Source: Thiohalophilus thiocyanatoxydans
Lineage (GTDB): Bacteria; Pseudomonadota; Gammaproteobacteria; UBA6429; Thiohalophilaceae
Direction: 5' to 3'
DNA: 64,000 nucleotides
NCBI RefSeq assembly: GCF_004366735.1
Contig: NZ_SOQX01000004.1
Coordinates: 38,697 to 102,696, forward strand
The position numbers were made by a program, and so were the translations under genes. Each line of letters starts with the position of its first letter. The stretch's first letter is position 1. Positions 25,087 to 34,284 of this stretch are shown here, one piece after another. The notes below the pieces were generated by a model. The model searched no databases and had not been told where the DNA came from. It saw nothing but the letters and a program-made list of their open reading frames with translations.

Positions 25087-25118
25087 AAAGGCCGCGCAGC
25101 ATCGCTGCGCGGCCTTTT
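25087..25118 (+). terminator. Rho-independent terminator after the Rsd homologue
   Basis: Perfect stem GGCCGCGCAGC / GCTGCGCGGCC (25090-25114) with a three-base loop ATC, flanked by an A run on the left and TTTT on the right. It may act in both directions and also end the small gene on the other strand. Confidence 0.9.
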
Positions 25119-25171
25119 GCATATTAGGCTGGGACATCCCTGTCCCAAGGGGTAAAAATGTCAGTCGGGCT

Positions 25172-25312
25172 TCAGGCCACCAGTTCCATGAAGCGTTCCG
25201 AGGCCCGGGTATAGACGGTTTGTTCTTTTTCCTGTTCCGACGCCAGCGCCAGAAGGGCTTCTTCCAGACTCAGCTCCTCGACGTCGTATAGCGGGATCGT
25301 TTCGTCCTGCAT
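25172..25312 (-). CDS. Small acidic protein, 46 residues
   Basis: A 46-residue acidic protein (begins M-Q-D-E-T-I-P-L-Y-D) predicted to be mostly one long helix (residues 12-44). It has an excellent ribosome site (CAGGAGGAAAGG) directly before the ATG at 25312 and a good promoter 25 bp further upstream, so it is very probably expressed. I do not know the family. It converges with the Rsd homologue, whose terminator it may share. Confidence 0.7.
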   Translation of the reverse strand: MQDETIPLYDVEELSLEEALLALASEQEKEQTVYTRASERFMELVA

Positions 25313-25343
25313 GGCCTTTCCTCCTGAAAGATATCATAGAGAT

Positions 25344-25371
25344 AGTATATATACTTAATGTAAATTATCAA
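25344..25371 (-). promoter_or_regulatory. Sigma-70-type promoter of the 46-residue gene
   Basis: On the minus strand TTGATA (25371-25366) and TATACT (25349-25344) are 16 bp apart, in an AT-rich tract. The predicted start of transcription is about 25337, giving a short leader of about 25 bases before the ATG at 25312. Confidence 0.7.
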
Positions 25372-25374
25372 GTA

Positions 25375-25806
25375 TAAATTATAACTAATTGATATTAATG
25401 GTGGTTGGACTCGTTGCAGGCTCGCCGACAAGGCCCACACGGTTTGCGTCGTGCGCCTTCCCCGGCGGCTGATTAACGGTATACCTTTGTTGAGAAAAAA
25501 TATCAAGAGTTTGCTATAACTTTATGAATTAATTGGGTTATTCTTGTGTTGTGTTGTGCAGTAAAAGCGCAGGGCCGCGCCGGGTCAATCAGGCAGGGGG
25601 GCAAAGGCGGGTCCGGGGAGCCGGGCAAGGGCGCCGGGAGGCAGGCAGTCCGCCCCTTCGGGGTTGCCGACCGGGGGTCGCCCGGCCCCGATAGCCGCGT
25701 TATCTCGAACCGGGTTTTCCTGCCCTTTGGGGAGCCGTCGGCGCCGACGCCGGGGCCTTGAGCCGTAAAATCGAGTGGTTCCCGCTTCCGGCGTATTGAA
25801 GGTGAA
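25375..25806. other. Intergenic stretch without a recognised gene
   Basis: The first 30 bp belong to the AT-rich promoter zone. The rest is GC-rich; a 71-codon frame at 25546-25761 is composed almost only of Gly, Arg, Pro and Ala and has no ribosome site, so it is not called. Part of it is presumably the untranslated end of the slt transcript. Confidence 0.45.
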
Positions 25807-27801
25807 TCAGGAATCGCGATCGGGCGGGGCCGATTCCAGCAGCGTGACATTGGGGTTGAGCGAGACCGGCGGCATGCGTTCGAGCATCGGGGCCGGCTGG
25901 CGCCCCAGGCGCTGTTCGTAAATGACGGTGTAAGTGAGTACCCGCTGAAGATAGTTGCGGGTCTCGTTAAAGGGGACGGTTTCGATCCAGACGTCGGCCG
26001 GCAACGCCTTGTCCTGCGGCAGCCAGCGGCGCACATTGCTGCCCCCGGCATTGTAGGCGGCGGTGGCCAGCACCGGGTTGCCGTGGAAGCGGTCCTTGAC
26101 CCGGCGCAGATAGCGCACGCCCAGCTTGATGTTGTTGTCGACATCGAGAATATCCTGCTGACCGTGCATCGACAGGCTGAGCGAGCGGGCAACATGGTGT
26201 GCGGTGCGGGGTAATAGCTGCATCAGCCCCAGCGCGCCGGCGTGGGAACGGGCGTCGGTGGTGAAGGCGCTCTCCTGGCGAATGACCGCAAAGGCCCAGG
26301 CCGGATCGATCTGCTGATTCCGGGCCTGATTGAGCACGGTCTGTTGATGGGCGAGCGGAAAACGCATCTCCAGATCGTCCCAGTGGCGGGCCCGGGCCAG
26401 GGTCATGATGACCCGGTCGTGCCAGCCCCATTCGTCGGCCAGTTTGGCGGCCCGCAGCAGCTGATCCTCGTTCATCCGGGCCAGAGCGTGATTCCATTCG
26501 CGCCGGGCATCGGCCACCCGGCCGAGGGTATACAGTTCGGCGGCCCGTTGCAGGGCCGGGATCTGATGGATGCTTTTCAGCGCGTCGTTCTCCAGCAGCA
26601 ATGGGCGGTGGGCGAAATGGTAGGCGTCGCCGGCTCGATCGGCGGCCAGATAACTGTAATAGCTGCGATCACTGGCGGTCAGTTGATAGAGCGAACGGGC
26701 CTCGCTGTCGCGGCCAAGCTGGTCCAGCACCCGGGCGCGCCAGTAGCGCCAGCGCTGGCTGTGGGCGATCTCGGGCGGTAACTGATCCAGCCACGCCAGG
26801 GCGGTCTGCCAGTCCCGATCCTCGAGTGCGGAGAGAATGTATTCGGTCTTGAGCTCGGTGCGTTCGTTACCCAGATCCAGCCGCGCCAGCCAGGCTTTGG
26901 CCTCGGGCTGTTCGGCGCGGACCAGCGCCAGTGACAGGCGCCGCTCGACCCGCTCCGTTTCCCGGGGGCTGAATTGATACACCGGGTTGAGATTGGCCCA
27001 GTAACGGGCGGCCTGGACCGGTTCACGATCCGCGAGTCGGGTCAGCCCATAGACGGTAATCCAGCGCAGTACCGGATGGTCGACATTATCCTGGAAGTGA
27101 CTCGTCACTTCGCGCAGATAGGTCGGATCGCGGCGGATCTTGGACCAGATATTGACCCAGTAGCGTTCCGATTCGGGCAGGTAGTCGGCCAGGAACAGGG
27201 CCAGGCGAATGCGCCCGGCGCGGATCACCAGCTCGATGCGTTGCCAGACCAGTTCGTCGCTCATGCGGCCGGCATCGCGCCAGGCGGCGATGGCCGGATC
27301 GCAGCTGTCCGGCAGGGAACGGCCGGTCAGCCACAGATCTTTCATCAGGGTATGTGCCCGGTCCGGTTGCTTGACCTGGTAGAGGGCGTTGGCGTAGTGA
27401 CATTGCAGGTTTTTGTCACTGGTCATGCGGTAATGGTTCACCAGCGCTTGCCAGCGACCCTGGCGGGCCAGGGTGTGGAGCCAGCGCTGATGCAGCAGGC
27501 CGGCGATCGGGGTATCGCCATGGCGTTCCATGAAGTCCCGGATTTCGTCGGCTGGAGCGCGCTCCAGCCGGCGACGCAGATCCCCGTATTCAAGATAGGG
27601 ATAGAGCGGATAGTCGTGCAGTTTGTCGGCCAGCTTGTGGTAACGCTCCCGGTTGCCCGCCTTGATCGCCTGCAGGGCTTCCTGGAACTGGTATCGTTGC
27701 GGGAGCCAGTCGTCATCGGGCAGGGCCATCGCCGGGGCGAGCAGGCCGATGCCCAGGATCAGGCCGGTGGTGATTCGCCAGATTGCCAGCTTGTGGCTCA
27801 T
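25807..27801 (-). CDS. slt: Soluble lytic murein transglycosylase (Slt70-like)
   Basis: A 664-residue periplasmic muramidase-type enzyme of the Slt70 family, which cleaves peptidoglycan with 1,6-anhydro bond formation. A signal peptide ends near 'APAMA'. The long alpha-superhelical U and L domains fill residues about 30-480, and the SLT catalytic domain follows with Glu510 in 'RQESAF', then 'GALGLMQLLP' and 'ATAAYNAG'. Length is like E. coli Slt70 (645). CAGGGA lies upstream of the ATG. It is divergent from ilvD. Confidence 0.93.
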   Translation of the reverse strand: MSHKLAIWRITTGLILGIGLLAPAMALPDDDWLPQRYQFQEALQAIKAGNRERYHKLADKLHDYPLYPYLEYGDLRRRLERAPADEIRDFMERHGDTPIAGLLHQRWLHTLARQGRWQALVNHYRMTSDKNLQCHYANALYQVKQPDRAHTLMKDLWLTGRSLPDSCDPAIAAWRDAGRMSDELVWQRIELVIRAGRIRLALFLADYLPESERYWVNIWSKIRRDPTYLREVTSHFQDNVDHPVLRWITVYGLTRLADREPVQAARYWANLNPVYQFSPRETERVERRLSLALVRAEQPEAKAWLARLDLGNERTELKTEYILSALEDRDWQTALAWLDQLPPEIAHSQRWRYWRARVLDQLGRDSEARSLYQLTASDRSYYSYLAADRAGDAYHFAHRPLLLENDALKSIHQIPALQRAAELYTLGRVADARREWNHALARMNEDQLLRAAKLADEWGWHDRVIMTLARARHWDDLEMRFPLAHQQTVLNQARNQQIDPAWAFAVIRQESAFTTDARSHAGALGLMQLLPRTAHHVARSLSLSMHGQQDILDVDNNIKLGVRYLRRVKDRFHGNPVLATAAYNAGGSNVRRWLPQDKALPADVWIETVPFNETRNYLQRVLTYTVIYEQRLGRQPAPMLERMPPVSLNPNVTLLESAPPDRDS

Positions 27802-28080
27802 TAGTGAGTTGTTCCCTGATCGTTAAACCGGTTTGGAAGCTTTTCAAACTAAGTATCTGTAAACCCAGTTTATGGTACTGACGCGGTTTTGGCTATGCCG
27901 GGTTGCGTCAGACAAGGATATCGACCCCGGCGCCGCCGGGTTGATGTTTTTTTGTCGGATTTGTGTCCCCGTGCTCACCGATTCGGCGCGGCCGGGCGGA
28001 TTGTTTTATACTGCGGGCCCCCGGACGTCACTGCGGTCGCGGGAGAGCCACTTGCGGACACACGTTGAGGAGCGCATTGC

Positions 28081-29760
28081 ATGTCAAAGAAGTTGAATAA
28101 ATACAGTTCCCGTATCACCCAGCCCAAATCCCAGGGGGCGTCCCAGGCCATGCTCTACGGCACCGGGCTGACGCCGGAGGATATGAACAAGGCCGAGGTG
28201 GGCATCTCCAGTGTCTGGTGGGAAGGGAATACCTGCAACATGCATCTCAACGATCTGGCTGCCAAGGTCAAAGAAGGGGTCCAGGCCGCCGGCCTGGTTG
28301 GCATGCGCTTTAATACGATCGGGGTCAGTGACGGGATATCCATGGGCACCGACGGCATGAGTTATTCGCTGCAATCGCGCGACATCATTGCCGATTCGAT
28401 CGAAACCGTGATGAGCGCGCAATGGTATGACGCCAATATCTCCCTGCCGGGTTGCGACAAGAACATGCCCGGCGTGCTGATCGCCATGGGGCGCGTCAAC
28501 CGCCCGTCACTGATGATTTACGGCGGCACCATCAAGCCGGGCCACTCGCATGACAAGACCCTGGATATTGTCTCGGCGTTTCAAAGTTACGGCGAGTTCA
28601 TCAGCGGCCGTATCAACGAAGCAGAACGCGAAGACGTGGTCGAGCACGCCTGCCCCGGTCCCGGCGCCTGCGGCGGGATGTATACCGCCAACACCATGGC
28701 CTCGGCCATCGAAGCGCTGGGTATGAGTCTGCCCTACAGCTCGTCGATTCCCGCGGTGGATCCGGGCAAGCTGGATGAATGCCTGCAGGCCGGCCACGCA
28801 ATCCGCCACCTGCTGGAAAATGACATCAAGCCGCGGGACATCATGACCCGCGAGGCGTTCGAAAATGCGATCGTGATGGTGATGGCGCTGGGCGGCTCGA
28901 CCAACGCGGTGCTGCATCTGCTCGCCATGGCGCGTGCGGTGGAGGTGCCGTTGACCATCGACGATTTTCAGACCCTCAGCGATAAGGTACCGTTCCTCGC
29001 CGATCTCAAACCCAGCGGCAAATACGTGATGGAAGATCTGCATAACGTCGGCGGCACGCCGGCGGTGATGAAATACCTGCTCGAACAGGATCTGCTCAAC
29101 GGGGATTGTCTGACCGTGACCGGCAAGACGATGGCCGAGAACCTGGCCGAACTGCCCGGCCTGAAAGCGGAGCAGGACGTTTTCATGCCGGTGGACAAAC
29201 CGATCAAGGCCAGCGGACATATTCAGATCCTCAAGGGCAATCTGGCGCCGGGCGGCTCGGTGGCCAAGATCACCGGCAAGGAGGGGCTGCGCTTCTCCGG
29301 ACCGGCCCGGGTCTATGATCGCGAGGAAGCCATGCTCGCCGGGCTGGAGAACAACGAGATCCAGAAGGGCGACGTGGTGGTGATTCGTTACGAAGGCCCC
29401 AAGGGCGGACCGGGCATGCCGGAGATGCTGACCCCGACCTCGGCGATCATGGGTGCCGGGCTGGGTGGTGATGTGGCGTTGATTACCGACGGTCGCTTCT
29501 CCGGGGGCTCGCACGGCTTTATCATCGGTCACGTGGTGCCCGAGGCGCAGGAAGGCGGCCCGCTGGGACTGATACAAAACGGCGATGTGATTACCATCGA
29601 CGCCGAAACCCGCCGGCTGGATGTGGACGTCAGCGACGCGGAGATGGAACAACGGCGTCAGGCGTGGGTGATGCCGCCCTATATCGCGCAGCGCGGTACG
29701 CTGTTCAAGTATGTCAAGACCGTCAAGGACGCCTCCCACGGTTGCGTCACCGACGAATAG
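28081..29760 (+). CDS. ilvD: Dihydroxy-acid dehydratase
   Basis: A 559-residue IlvD, the penultimate step of valine and isoleucine synthesis, also feeding pantothenate. Iron-sulfur ligands are in 'GCDKNMPG' and '[16 protein letters not shown]'. '[11 protein letters not shown]'-type sequence lies near the C-terminus (here T-D-G-R-F-S-G-G-S). AGGAGCG precedes the ATG. A possible -10 box TATACT at 28007 is in the leader, but no good -35. It stands alone; no other ilv gene is in the window. Confidence 0.96.
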   Translation: MSKKLNKYSSRITQPKSQGASQAMLYGTGLTPEDMNKAEVGISSVWWEGNTCNMHLNDLAAKVKEGVQAAGLVGMRFNTIGVSDGISMGTDGMSYSLQSRDIIADSIETVMSAQWYDANISLPGCDKNMPGVLIAMGRVNRPSLMIYGGTIKPGHSHDKTLDIVSAFQSYGEFISGRINEAEREDVVEHACPGPGACGGMYTANTMASAIEALGMSLPYSSSIPAVDPGKLDECLQAGHAIRHLLENDIKPRDIMTREAFENAIVMVMALGGSTNAVLHLLAMARAVEVPLTIDDFQTLSDKVPFLADLKPSGKYVMEDLHNVGGTPAVMKYLLEQDLLNGDCLTVTGKTMAENLAELPGLKAEQDVFMPVDKPIKASGHIQILKGNLAPGGSVAKITGKEGLRFSGPARVYDREEAMLAGLENNEIQKGDVVVIRYEGPKGGPGMPEMLTPTSAIMGAGLGGDVALITDGRFSGGSHGFIIGHVVPEAQEGGPLGLIQNGDVITIDAETRRLDVDVSDAEMEQRRQAWVMPPYIAQRGTLFKYVKTVKDASHGCVTDE

Positions 29761-29860
29761 GTATACCCTCTCGGAATAGGGTACTCAACAGCAGACTGAA
29801 GCGGCAGCCCGCAGGGATTATCGCGGGGCCGTCAACGAATGGTCACAAGGGGAGAGGCTA

Positions 29861-30079
29861 ATGGCTATTGCCGAAGATCCGGTCGTGGGGAACTGGTACA
29901 CCAATCGCAACGGCGAGTTGCTCAGACTCCGGCTGGCGGTTTATCGCCATGACTATCTGTCAGCCTTGCTGCTCGAGTATCTGGATGGTCAGCGTGAGAT
30001 TATCAGTGTCACTGAATGGTACGCGCTCGAGTTACATCGCGATATGATCTCGATCAGCCAGCGTCATGTCTCGACCTGA
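29861..30079 (+). CDS. Small hypothetical protein, DUF6763-like
   Basis: A 72-residue protein starting 'DPVVGNWYTNRNGELLRL', with a later 'SVTEWYALEL' segment. The P-V-V-G-N-W-Y opening and a Glu-Trp-Tyr middle recall small proteins I know as DUF6763; the name is from memory and not checked. GGGGAGAGG precedes the ATG. It lies between ilvD and a MazG-like gene on the same strand. Confidence 0.65.
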   Translation: MAIAEDPVVGNWYTNRNGELLRLRLAVYRHDYLSALLLEYLDGQREIISVTEWYALELHRDMISISQRHVST

Positions 30080-30151
30080 CTGTCGGGTTTGACGTCGTCC
30101 CGCGGCGCAACAAACCGCCGCACATACAATCTATCTGGGAACCTGCCATCA

Positions 30152-30520
30152 ATGAGTGATACCGATACCAGCCTGCAGGCGTTGAAGCAACAACTCAAAA
30201 CCTTTGCCGAAGAGCGCGACTGGGAGCAGTTTCATTCGCCCAAGAATCTGGCCATGGCGCTGATCGTCGAAGCCGCCGAACTGGTGGAGCACTTTCAGTG
30301 GCTAAAGCAGAGTGAAAGTGAAAACCTGTCCCCGGAAAAACACCGGGAAGTGGCCTATGAGATGGCCGACATCCTGGTCTATTTGTTACGCCTGGCCGAA
30401 CGACTGGATATCGATCTGCTGGACGTGGTGCAACAGAAAATGCAAATCAATGCCGACAAGTATCCCGCCGACCAGGTTCGCGGCAGCTACAAAAAATATA
30501 CCGAATACAAAACCAAATAG
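30152..30520 (+). CDS. MazG-like nucleotide pyrophosphohydrolase
   Basis: A 122-residue all-alpha NTP pyrophosphohydrolase of the MazG/RS21-C6 type, which hydrolyses (d)NTPs to monophosphates for pool cleaning. The metal-binding E-x-x-E ('VEAAELVEHFQW') and E-x-x-D ('YEMADILVYLLRL') motifs are present. The ATG at 30152 gives the normal family start; the frame opens earlier at 30089 without support. Confidence 0.88.
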   Translation: MSDTDTSLQALKQQLKTFAEERDWEQFHSPKNLAMALIVEAAELVEHFQWLKQSESENLSPEKHREVAYEMADILVYLLRLAERLDIDLLDVVQQKMQINADKYPADQVRGSYKKYTEYKTK

Positions 30521-30543
30521 TTTCTGTTGAGTGTACTTGCAGG

Positions 30544-30631
30544 TCTCTCGCAGAGGCGCCAAGACGCAAAGGATAAAATGTTCCTTTGCGTCTTGGCACC
30601 CAAACAACGGGCATAAACGCCTCTGCGAGAG
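30544..30631. repeat. Long intergenic palindrome, copy 2
   Basis: An 88-bp element starting CTCTCGCAGAGGCGCC and ending CGCCTCTGCGAGAG, with inner arms AAGACGCAAAGG and CCTTTGCGTCTT. Its reverse complement is nearly identical to the element at 10825-10918. It lies between the convergent MazG-like and gloA genes and could also work as a terminator. Confidence 0.88.
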
Positions 30632-30641
30632 TAAAATGAGA

Positions 30642-31028
30642 TTAACTTTTCTTGCCGATCAATTCGATCGGGTAGCCGTCCGGATCTTCGACGAAGGCGA
30701 TGATGGTGGTGCCGGCGTTCATCGGCCCGGCATCGCGCAGGATGTTGCCGCCGCGCTGGCGAATCTCGTCGGTGGCCTGGTAGACATCATCCACTTCCAG
30801 CGCAATGTGACCGTAGCCGTCACCCAGATTATACTTGTCGGTGTCCCAGTTATAGGTCAACTCGATCACCGCGCCGTCCTCTTCCGGTTGATAGCCGACA
30901 AAGGCGAGAGTGAATTCCCCCTCGGGATACTCTTTCTGGCGTAGCAGTTTCATCCCCAGCACATTGGTGTAAAAATCGATCGAACGCTGTAAATCGCCGA
31001 CGCGTAGCATGGTGTGCAGTATGCGCAT
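30642..31028 (-). CDS. gloA: Lactoylglutathione lyase (glyoxalase I)
   Basis: A 128-residue glyoxalase I converting the hemithioacetal of methylglyoxal and glutathione to S-lactoylglutathione. Metal ligands His5, Glu56, His74 and Glu122 are all present at exactly the positions known for the nickel-type E. coli enzyme. GGAGAAG precedes the ATG. A glyoxalase II-like gene is at 46589, so the detoxification pair is present in the window, though not linked. Confidence 0.95.
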   Translation of the reverse strand: MRILHTMLRVGDLQRSIDFYTNVLGMKLLRQKEYPEGEFTLAFVGYQPEEDGAVIELTYNWDTDKYNLGDGYGHIALEVDDVYQATDEIRQRGGNILRDAGPMNAGTTIIAFVEDPDGYPIELIGKKS

Positions 31029-31209
31029 AAAACTTCTCCGGTACAGGCTTGGGCTATAAAGTGGATTTCAGACAGTGTTGAAAGTATAACATGACCGCCG
31101 TCGGGCTATGCCAGAATGGAGCAGGCCGGTCTGCCCGGGAGCGGGACAACAACGGGCCGGTTGGTTGTTGGGGGATGAAATGAAGACGGATCAGCGGGGC
31201 AGGTAAAGC

Positions 31210-32127
31210 GTGGTAGATACCCTTTTTTCAATGATGATTATCATCCTCTGTGGGGCCATCTGGCGCTATCTGTCACCCGGCGGTGTCGATAGCGAAAAGG
31301 CGCGCCAGGTGATCACCGGGCTGGTCTACAACCTGCTGTTGCCGGCCTTGATCCTGGCCATACTGTGGCAGGCCCCGCTGGGGATCTCCTCGCTCAAGAT
31401 CAGTGGCCTGGCCGCGCTGGGTATACTGGTCGGCCTGTTGCTCGGCTGGCTGGCCTGTCGCAGCTGCCGGATGCCCCGGGCGGTGACCGGGGCGGTGATT
31501 CTGGCGGCGGCGTTTCCCAATGCCAATTATCTGGGCCTGCCGGTGCTGGTGTCGGTCTTTGGCGAGTGGGCCGCCAGTGTGGCCATTCAATATGATCTGT
31601 TCGCCTCCACGCCGCTGCTGTTTACCCTGGGTATTCTGCTGGCCCAGCAGTTTGGTCAGAGCGAGGTGCGCGAGTCGATCGGTCATCGGTTAATGCGCAT
31701 CCCGCCCTTGTGGGCCGCGCTGCTGGCCGTGGCGTTGAACCTTGGCAATGTCCCCGCACCGGCACTGTTACAAAACACCCTGTCAATGCTGGGTGAGAGT
31801 GTGATTCCGCTGATGTTGCTGGTACTGGGCATGAGCCTGCGCTGGGAGGTGTTGCGCTGGGACCGCTTGCCGTCGGTTGCCGTGGTGGTGGTGATCCAGC
31901 TGTTATTGATGCCGCTGGTGGTCTGGGGCGGGGCCCTGATGCTGGATCTCGAGCCGCGTCTGCTGGCGCCGGTGGTGCTGGAGGCGGCCATGCCCAGCAT
32001 GGTGATCGGGGTGGTGATTTGCGATCGCTACGGTCTGGATACCACGGTCTATGCCGCCGCCGTGACCGTGAGCACGCTGCTCAGTCTGATTTCGCTGCCC
32101 CTGTGGTATGGCTGGTTGCCGGTTTGA
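31210..32127 (+). CDS. AEC family transporter
   Basis: A 305-residue membrane protein with about ten hydrophobic segments, similar to the auxin-efflux-carrier (AEC) family of bacterial transporters. 'AAFPNANYLGLPVL' is the conserved N-terminal block and 'EAAMPSMVIGVVICDRYGLD' the C-terminal one. Bacterial members export or import dicarboxylates such as malate or malonate. The start is a GTG at 31210. Confidence 0.85.
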   Translation: MVDTLFSMMIIILCGAIWRYLSPGGVDSEKARQVITGLVYNLLLPALILAILWQAPLGISSLKISGLAALGILVGLLLGWLACRSCRMPRAVTGAVILAAAFPNANYLGLPVLVSVFGEWAASVAIQYDLFASTPLLFTLGILLAQQFGQSEVRESIGHRLMRIPPLWAALLAVALNLGNVPAPALLQNTLSMLGESVIPLMLLVLGMSLRWEVLRWDRLPSVAVVVVIQLLLMPLVVWGGALMLDLEPRLLAPVVLEAAMPSMVIGVVICDRYGLDTTVYAAAVTVSTLLSLISLPLWYGWLPV

Positions 32128-32415
32128 TCGGGGTATCGTTGGCGGGACGGATCCCGCGCCAGGCCAGCAGGCTCTGTACATAGATGCCCGGTGCCGTGGG
32201 AAGCGGCAGGGCGGTCGCGTTGATCTGCAACAGCTAATAGAACGCCAATCCCTGAACCAGCCAGGCCAGTGCGCCGGGTAACAGCCCCGGATAGAGCCGA
32301 CGCAGTAACAGCAGGTGACGCAGCTGCTGCAGCAGGTTGGCAGAGGCGTCATCAGTGCGGCCAAACGGGTATCGGCAAAGCGTTGCGCCGGGTGCTGGAA
32401 TCTCCCGGGGTTTGT
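32128..32415 (-). pseudogene. Decayed gene remnant, frameshift plus internal stop
   Basis: On the minus strand good coding sequence can be read in two frames: first 'FQHPAQRFADTRLAALMT' from about 32409, then after a one-base shift 'LRHLLLLRRLYPGLLPGALAWLVQG' , then an in-frame TAG (about 32235), then 'LLQINATALPLPTAPG' continuing towards the end of the AEC gene. The residue pattern is protein-like through the stop. I cannot name the family. The rest of the gap holds nothing else. Confidence 0.45.
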
Positions 32416-32466
32416 TGTGGTACCCTAGGCGCTGTTATTTAGCAGACGAAAGACGAGGGCATACCC

Positions 32467-32757
32467 ATGTCGGCAGAAATCGACGAACTGACGGTGGACT
32501 ACCATGAAGACGGTAACCTGGTTTCCAAACAGCTGGACAAGGTTATTCTGACCAAGGGCGCCTGGTCGACCATTATTTTCCGTTACCAGGATATGGACCG
32601 CAAAACCGGTGAGTTCGGGCCGGACAAGTTTACTATTCGGCGTTATCAAAAGCGTAATGGCCAGTACCAGCAAAAATCCAAATTCAATATCTCCAGCCGC
32701 GATCAGGCGCAGAAAATTATCGACGCTCTGGAAAAATGGCTGAAAGAGTCAGAGTGA
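32467..32757 (+). CDS. Conserved hypothetical protein
   Basis: A 96-residue soluble protein rich in Lys, Asp and Tyr. It begins 'MSAEIDELTVDYHEDG' and contains 'WSTIIFRYQDMDRKTGEFGPDKFTIRRYQKRNG', predicted as beta strands, then a C-terminal helix. GACGAGGGC lies upstream of the ATG. The function is unknown; the sequence looks well conserved in style and I think similar proteins occur in other sulfur-oxidising bacteria, but this was not checked. Confidence 0.7.
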   Translation: MSAEIDELTVDYHEDGNLVSKQLDKVILTKGAWSTIIFRYQDMDRKTGEFGPDKFTIRRYQKRNGQYQQKSKFNISSRDQAQKIIDALEKWLKESE

Positions 32758-32780
32758 CCCGCTGTCGCTGTAGCCGTTAT

Positions 32781-34271
32781 TCATTCCGAATGATACTCGG
32801 TAAACAGTCTCTTCTTTGGCAAACCGCGTGAAGTGAAAGCGTCACGCGCGGTTTGTGCCATCTGTTCCGGCCCACAGAAATAGACCACATAGTCGGACAG
32901 GTCCGGGTATTCGTTGCCGATCTGTTTTAATTGCGCCTGCCACTGTTGTTCGCCTGTGCTATCAGGTAGCGATAACGGGGTGTAATGAAAGTGGTCGAAG
33001 GCGTCCATCCAGGCACGGCAAAGATTATGCTGATAATGGGTCCGGTGCCCGGTGGCAATCCAGAAAAGATGAACATGATCCGCCAGCTCCAGAGTCAGGG
33101 CGTGTTCGATCAGGCTCTTTACCGGTGCAAATCCGGTATCAACGGCGATAAACAGCGTTGGTTTGTCGATATTCCGTTGCAGGATAAAATGGCCCTGCGG
33201 GCCGGTTATCTCGATCGGGTCGTTGGTCTTGACCTGGTTGAAGATATACTCACTGAATGGTTCGTTGTCCCGAACAATATGAAATTGCAGACTTCGATCG
33301 TCGCAGGGACAACTGGCGATATAGTACGAGCTGTGGTCACCGCTTTCATTGCTGAGCAAAACCTTTTGGCCCGACAGAAAACGCAGACGGTGACTGCGTA
33401 CGGTGTTCAATGAAACAATAGCCAGCGCATCGGATAGATAGGTCACTTTTTTGACATAGGCCGGGACGTCCTGCTCTTCAATGTCCTCTTCATCGAGCGC
33501 TTCTTCCGCTTCCAGCACGACATCGGTGACCGCCGTGTTCGAACAGGCCAGTAAATAACCCTGGTTCTGTTCCGCTTCGCCGAGGGTGTATTCGTGATCC
33601 CGAATTTTGCGCACTTCACCGGAAATCAGCCGTGCCTTGCATTTGCCGCAATTGCCGTTACTGCAGCCGTAATTCAGCGCCACGCCGGCACTCAGCGCTG
33701 CGTCCAGAATGGAGTTGTTTCCTTCGACAAAAAATTCATGCCCGCTGGGCATGATATGGACCTGGGCGAGAATCACCCGCAGCAGGGTATCCCGGGTCAG
33801 CAGCTGATCGGGGCTGGGTGGTTCCCCGGCCTGTTTGAGCGCGGTGTCCAGCCAGCCGGTAAGTTGCTGCAGCTCCTCGCGGGGATCGGTTTGTTCCTGT
33901 AACTCGCCCAGGCGCTGGCGGGTCTCGTCGAGAAGCTGTTGCAGATAGTCGGAGGTATAACGGGCCGCGGCCAGCTCCTTGCTGAGTTGAGAGACCCGGG
34001 TCGCCAGGGTTCCCAGATCGGGGGTGATCAGTTTGCGCAGTTTGTCGCCCCGGGCGCGCTGCAGGGCATTATCGATAATATGCTCGATCTTCTCGAGCAT
34101 GCTGTTGTCTTCGACCTCGACGTTCGGATAAGCCTGGTTCAGGTCGTCGAGCCGGACCATGCCCTCGAAGCTGGGCAGCTCCCCGTCCTGAATCTGTTTT
34201 TGCAGGGTCCCGCGAGAAACCCCAACCAGTCGCGCCGCGCGAGAAACTGTCAGCAGTCGATCCATCGTCAA
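32781..34271 (-). CDS. Fusion: excisionase/MerR-type DNA-binding domain + 2Fe-2S ferredoxin + FAD/NAD(P)H reductase
   Basis: A 496-residue protein. Residues 1-50 look like a helix-turn-helix of excisionase/MerR type ('LLTVSRAARLVGVSRGTLQK'). Residues about 55-150 are a coiled coil. Residues 165-255 are a plant-type ferredoxin with C203-x4-C208-x2-C211-x31-C243. Residues 270-496 are a ferredoxin-NADP-reductase-like module with 'YYIASCPCD' (flavin site), 'DTGFAPVKSLIEHAL' (nucleotide site) and a C-terminal 'YFCGPEQM'. A redox-responsive DNA-binding reductase is the inferred role. A small gene at 34285 sits 13 bp upstream in the same operon. Confidence 0.82.
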   Translation of the reverse strand: MTMDRLLTVSRAARLVGVSRGTLQKQIQDGELPSFEGMVRLDDLNQAYPNVEVEDNSMLEKIEHIIDNALQRARGDKLRKLITPDLGTLATRVSQLSKELAAARYTSDYLQQLLDETRQRLGELQEQTDPREELQQLTGWLDTALKQAGEPPSPDQLLTRDTLLRVILAQVHIMPSGHEFFVEGNNSILDAALSAGVALNYGCSNGNCGKCKARLISGEVRKIRDHEYTLGEAEQNQGYLLACSNTAVTDVVLEAEEALDEEDIEEQDVPAYVKKVTYLSDALAIVSLNTVRSHRLRFLSGQKVLLSNESGDHSSYYIASCPCDDRSLQFHIVRDNEPFSEYIFNQVKTNDPIEITGPQGHFILQRNIDKPTLFIAVDTGFAPVKSLIEHALTLELADHVHLFWIATGHRTHYQHNLCRAWMDAFDHFHYTPLSLPDSTGEQQWQAQLKQIGNEYPDLSDYVVYFCGPEQMAQTARDAFTSRGLPKKRLFTEYHSE

Positions 34272-34284
34272 TTCGCCTGTTGCG

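Noticed and set aside
25546..25761. A 71-codon frame in the slt - small gene gap
   Set aside because: Gly/Arg/Pro-rich, no ribosome site, no family resemblance.
25503..26195. A 230-codon frame overlapping the end of slt
   Set aside because: Arg/Pro/Ser-rich shadow of the slt coding sequence; only the tail lies outside it and has no recognisable content.
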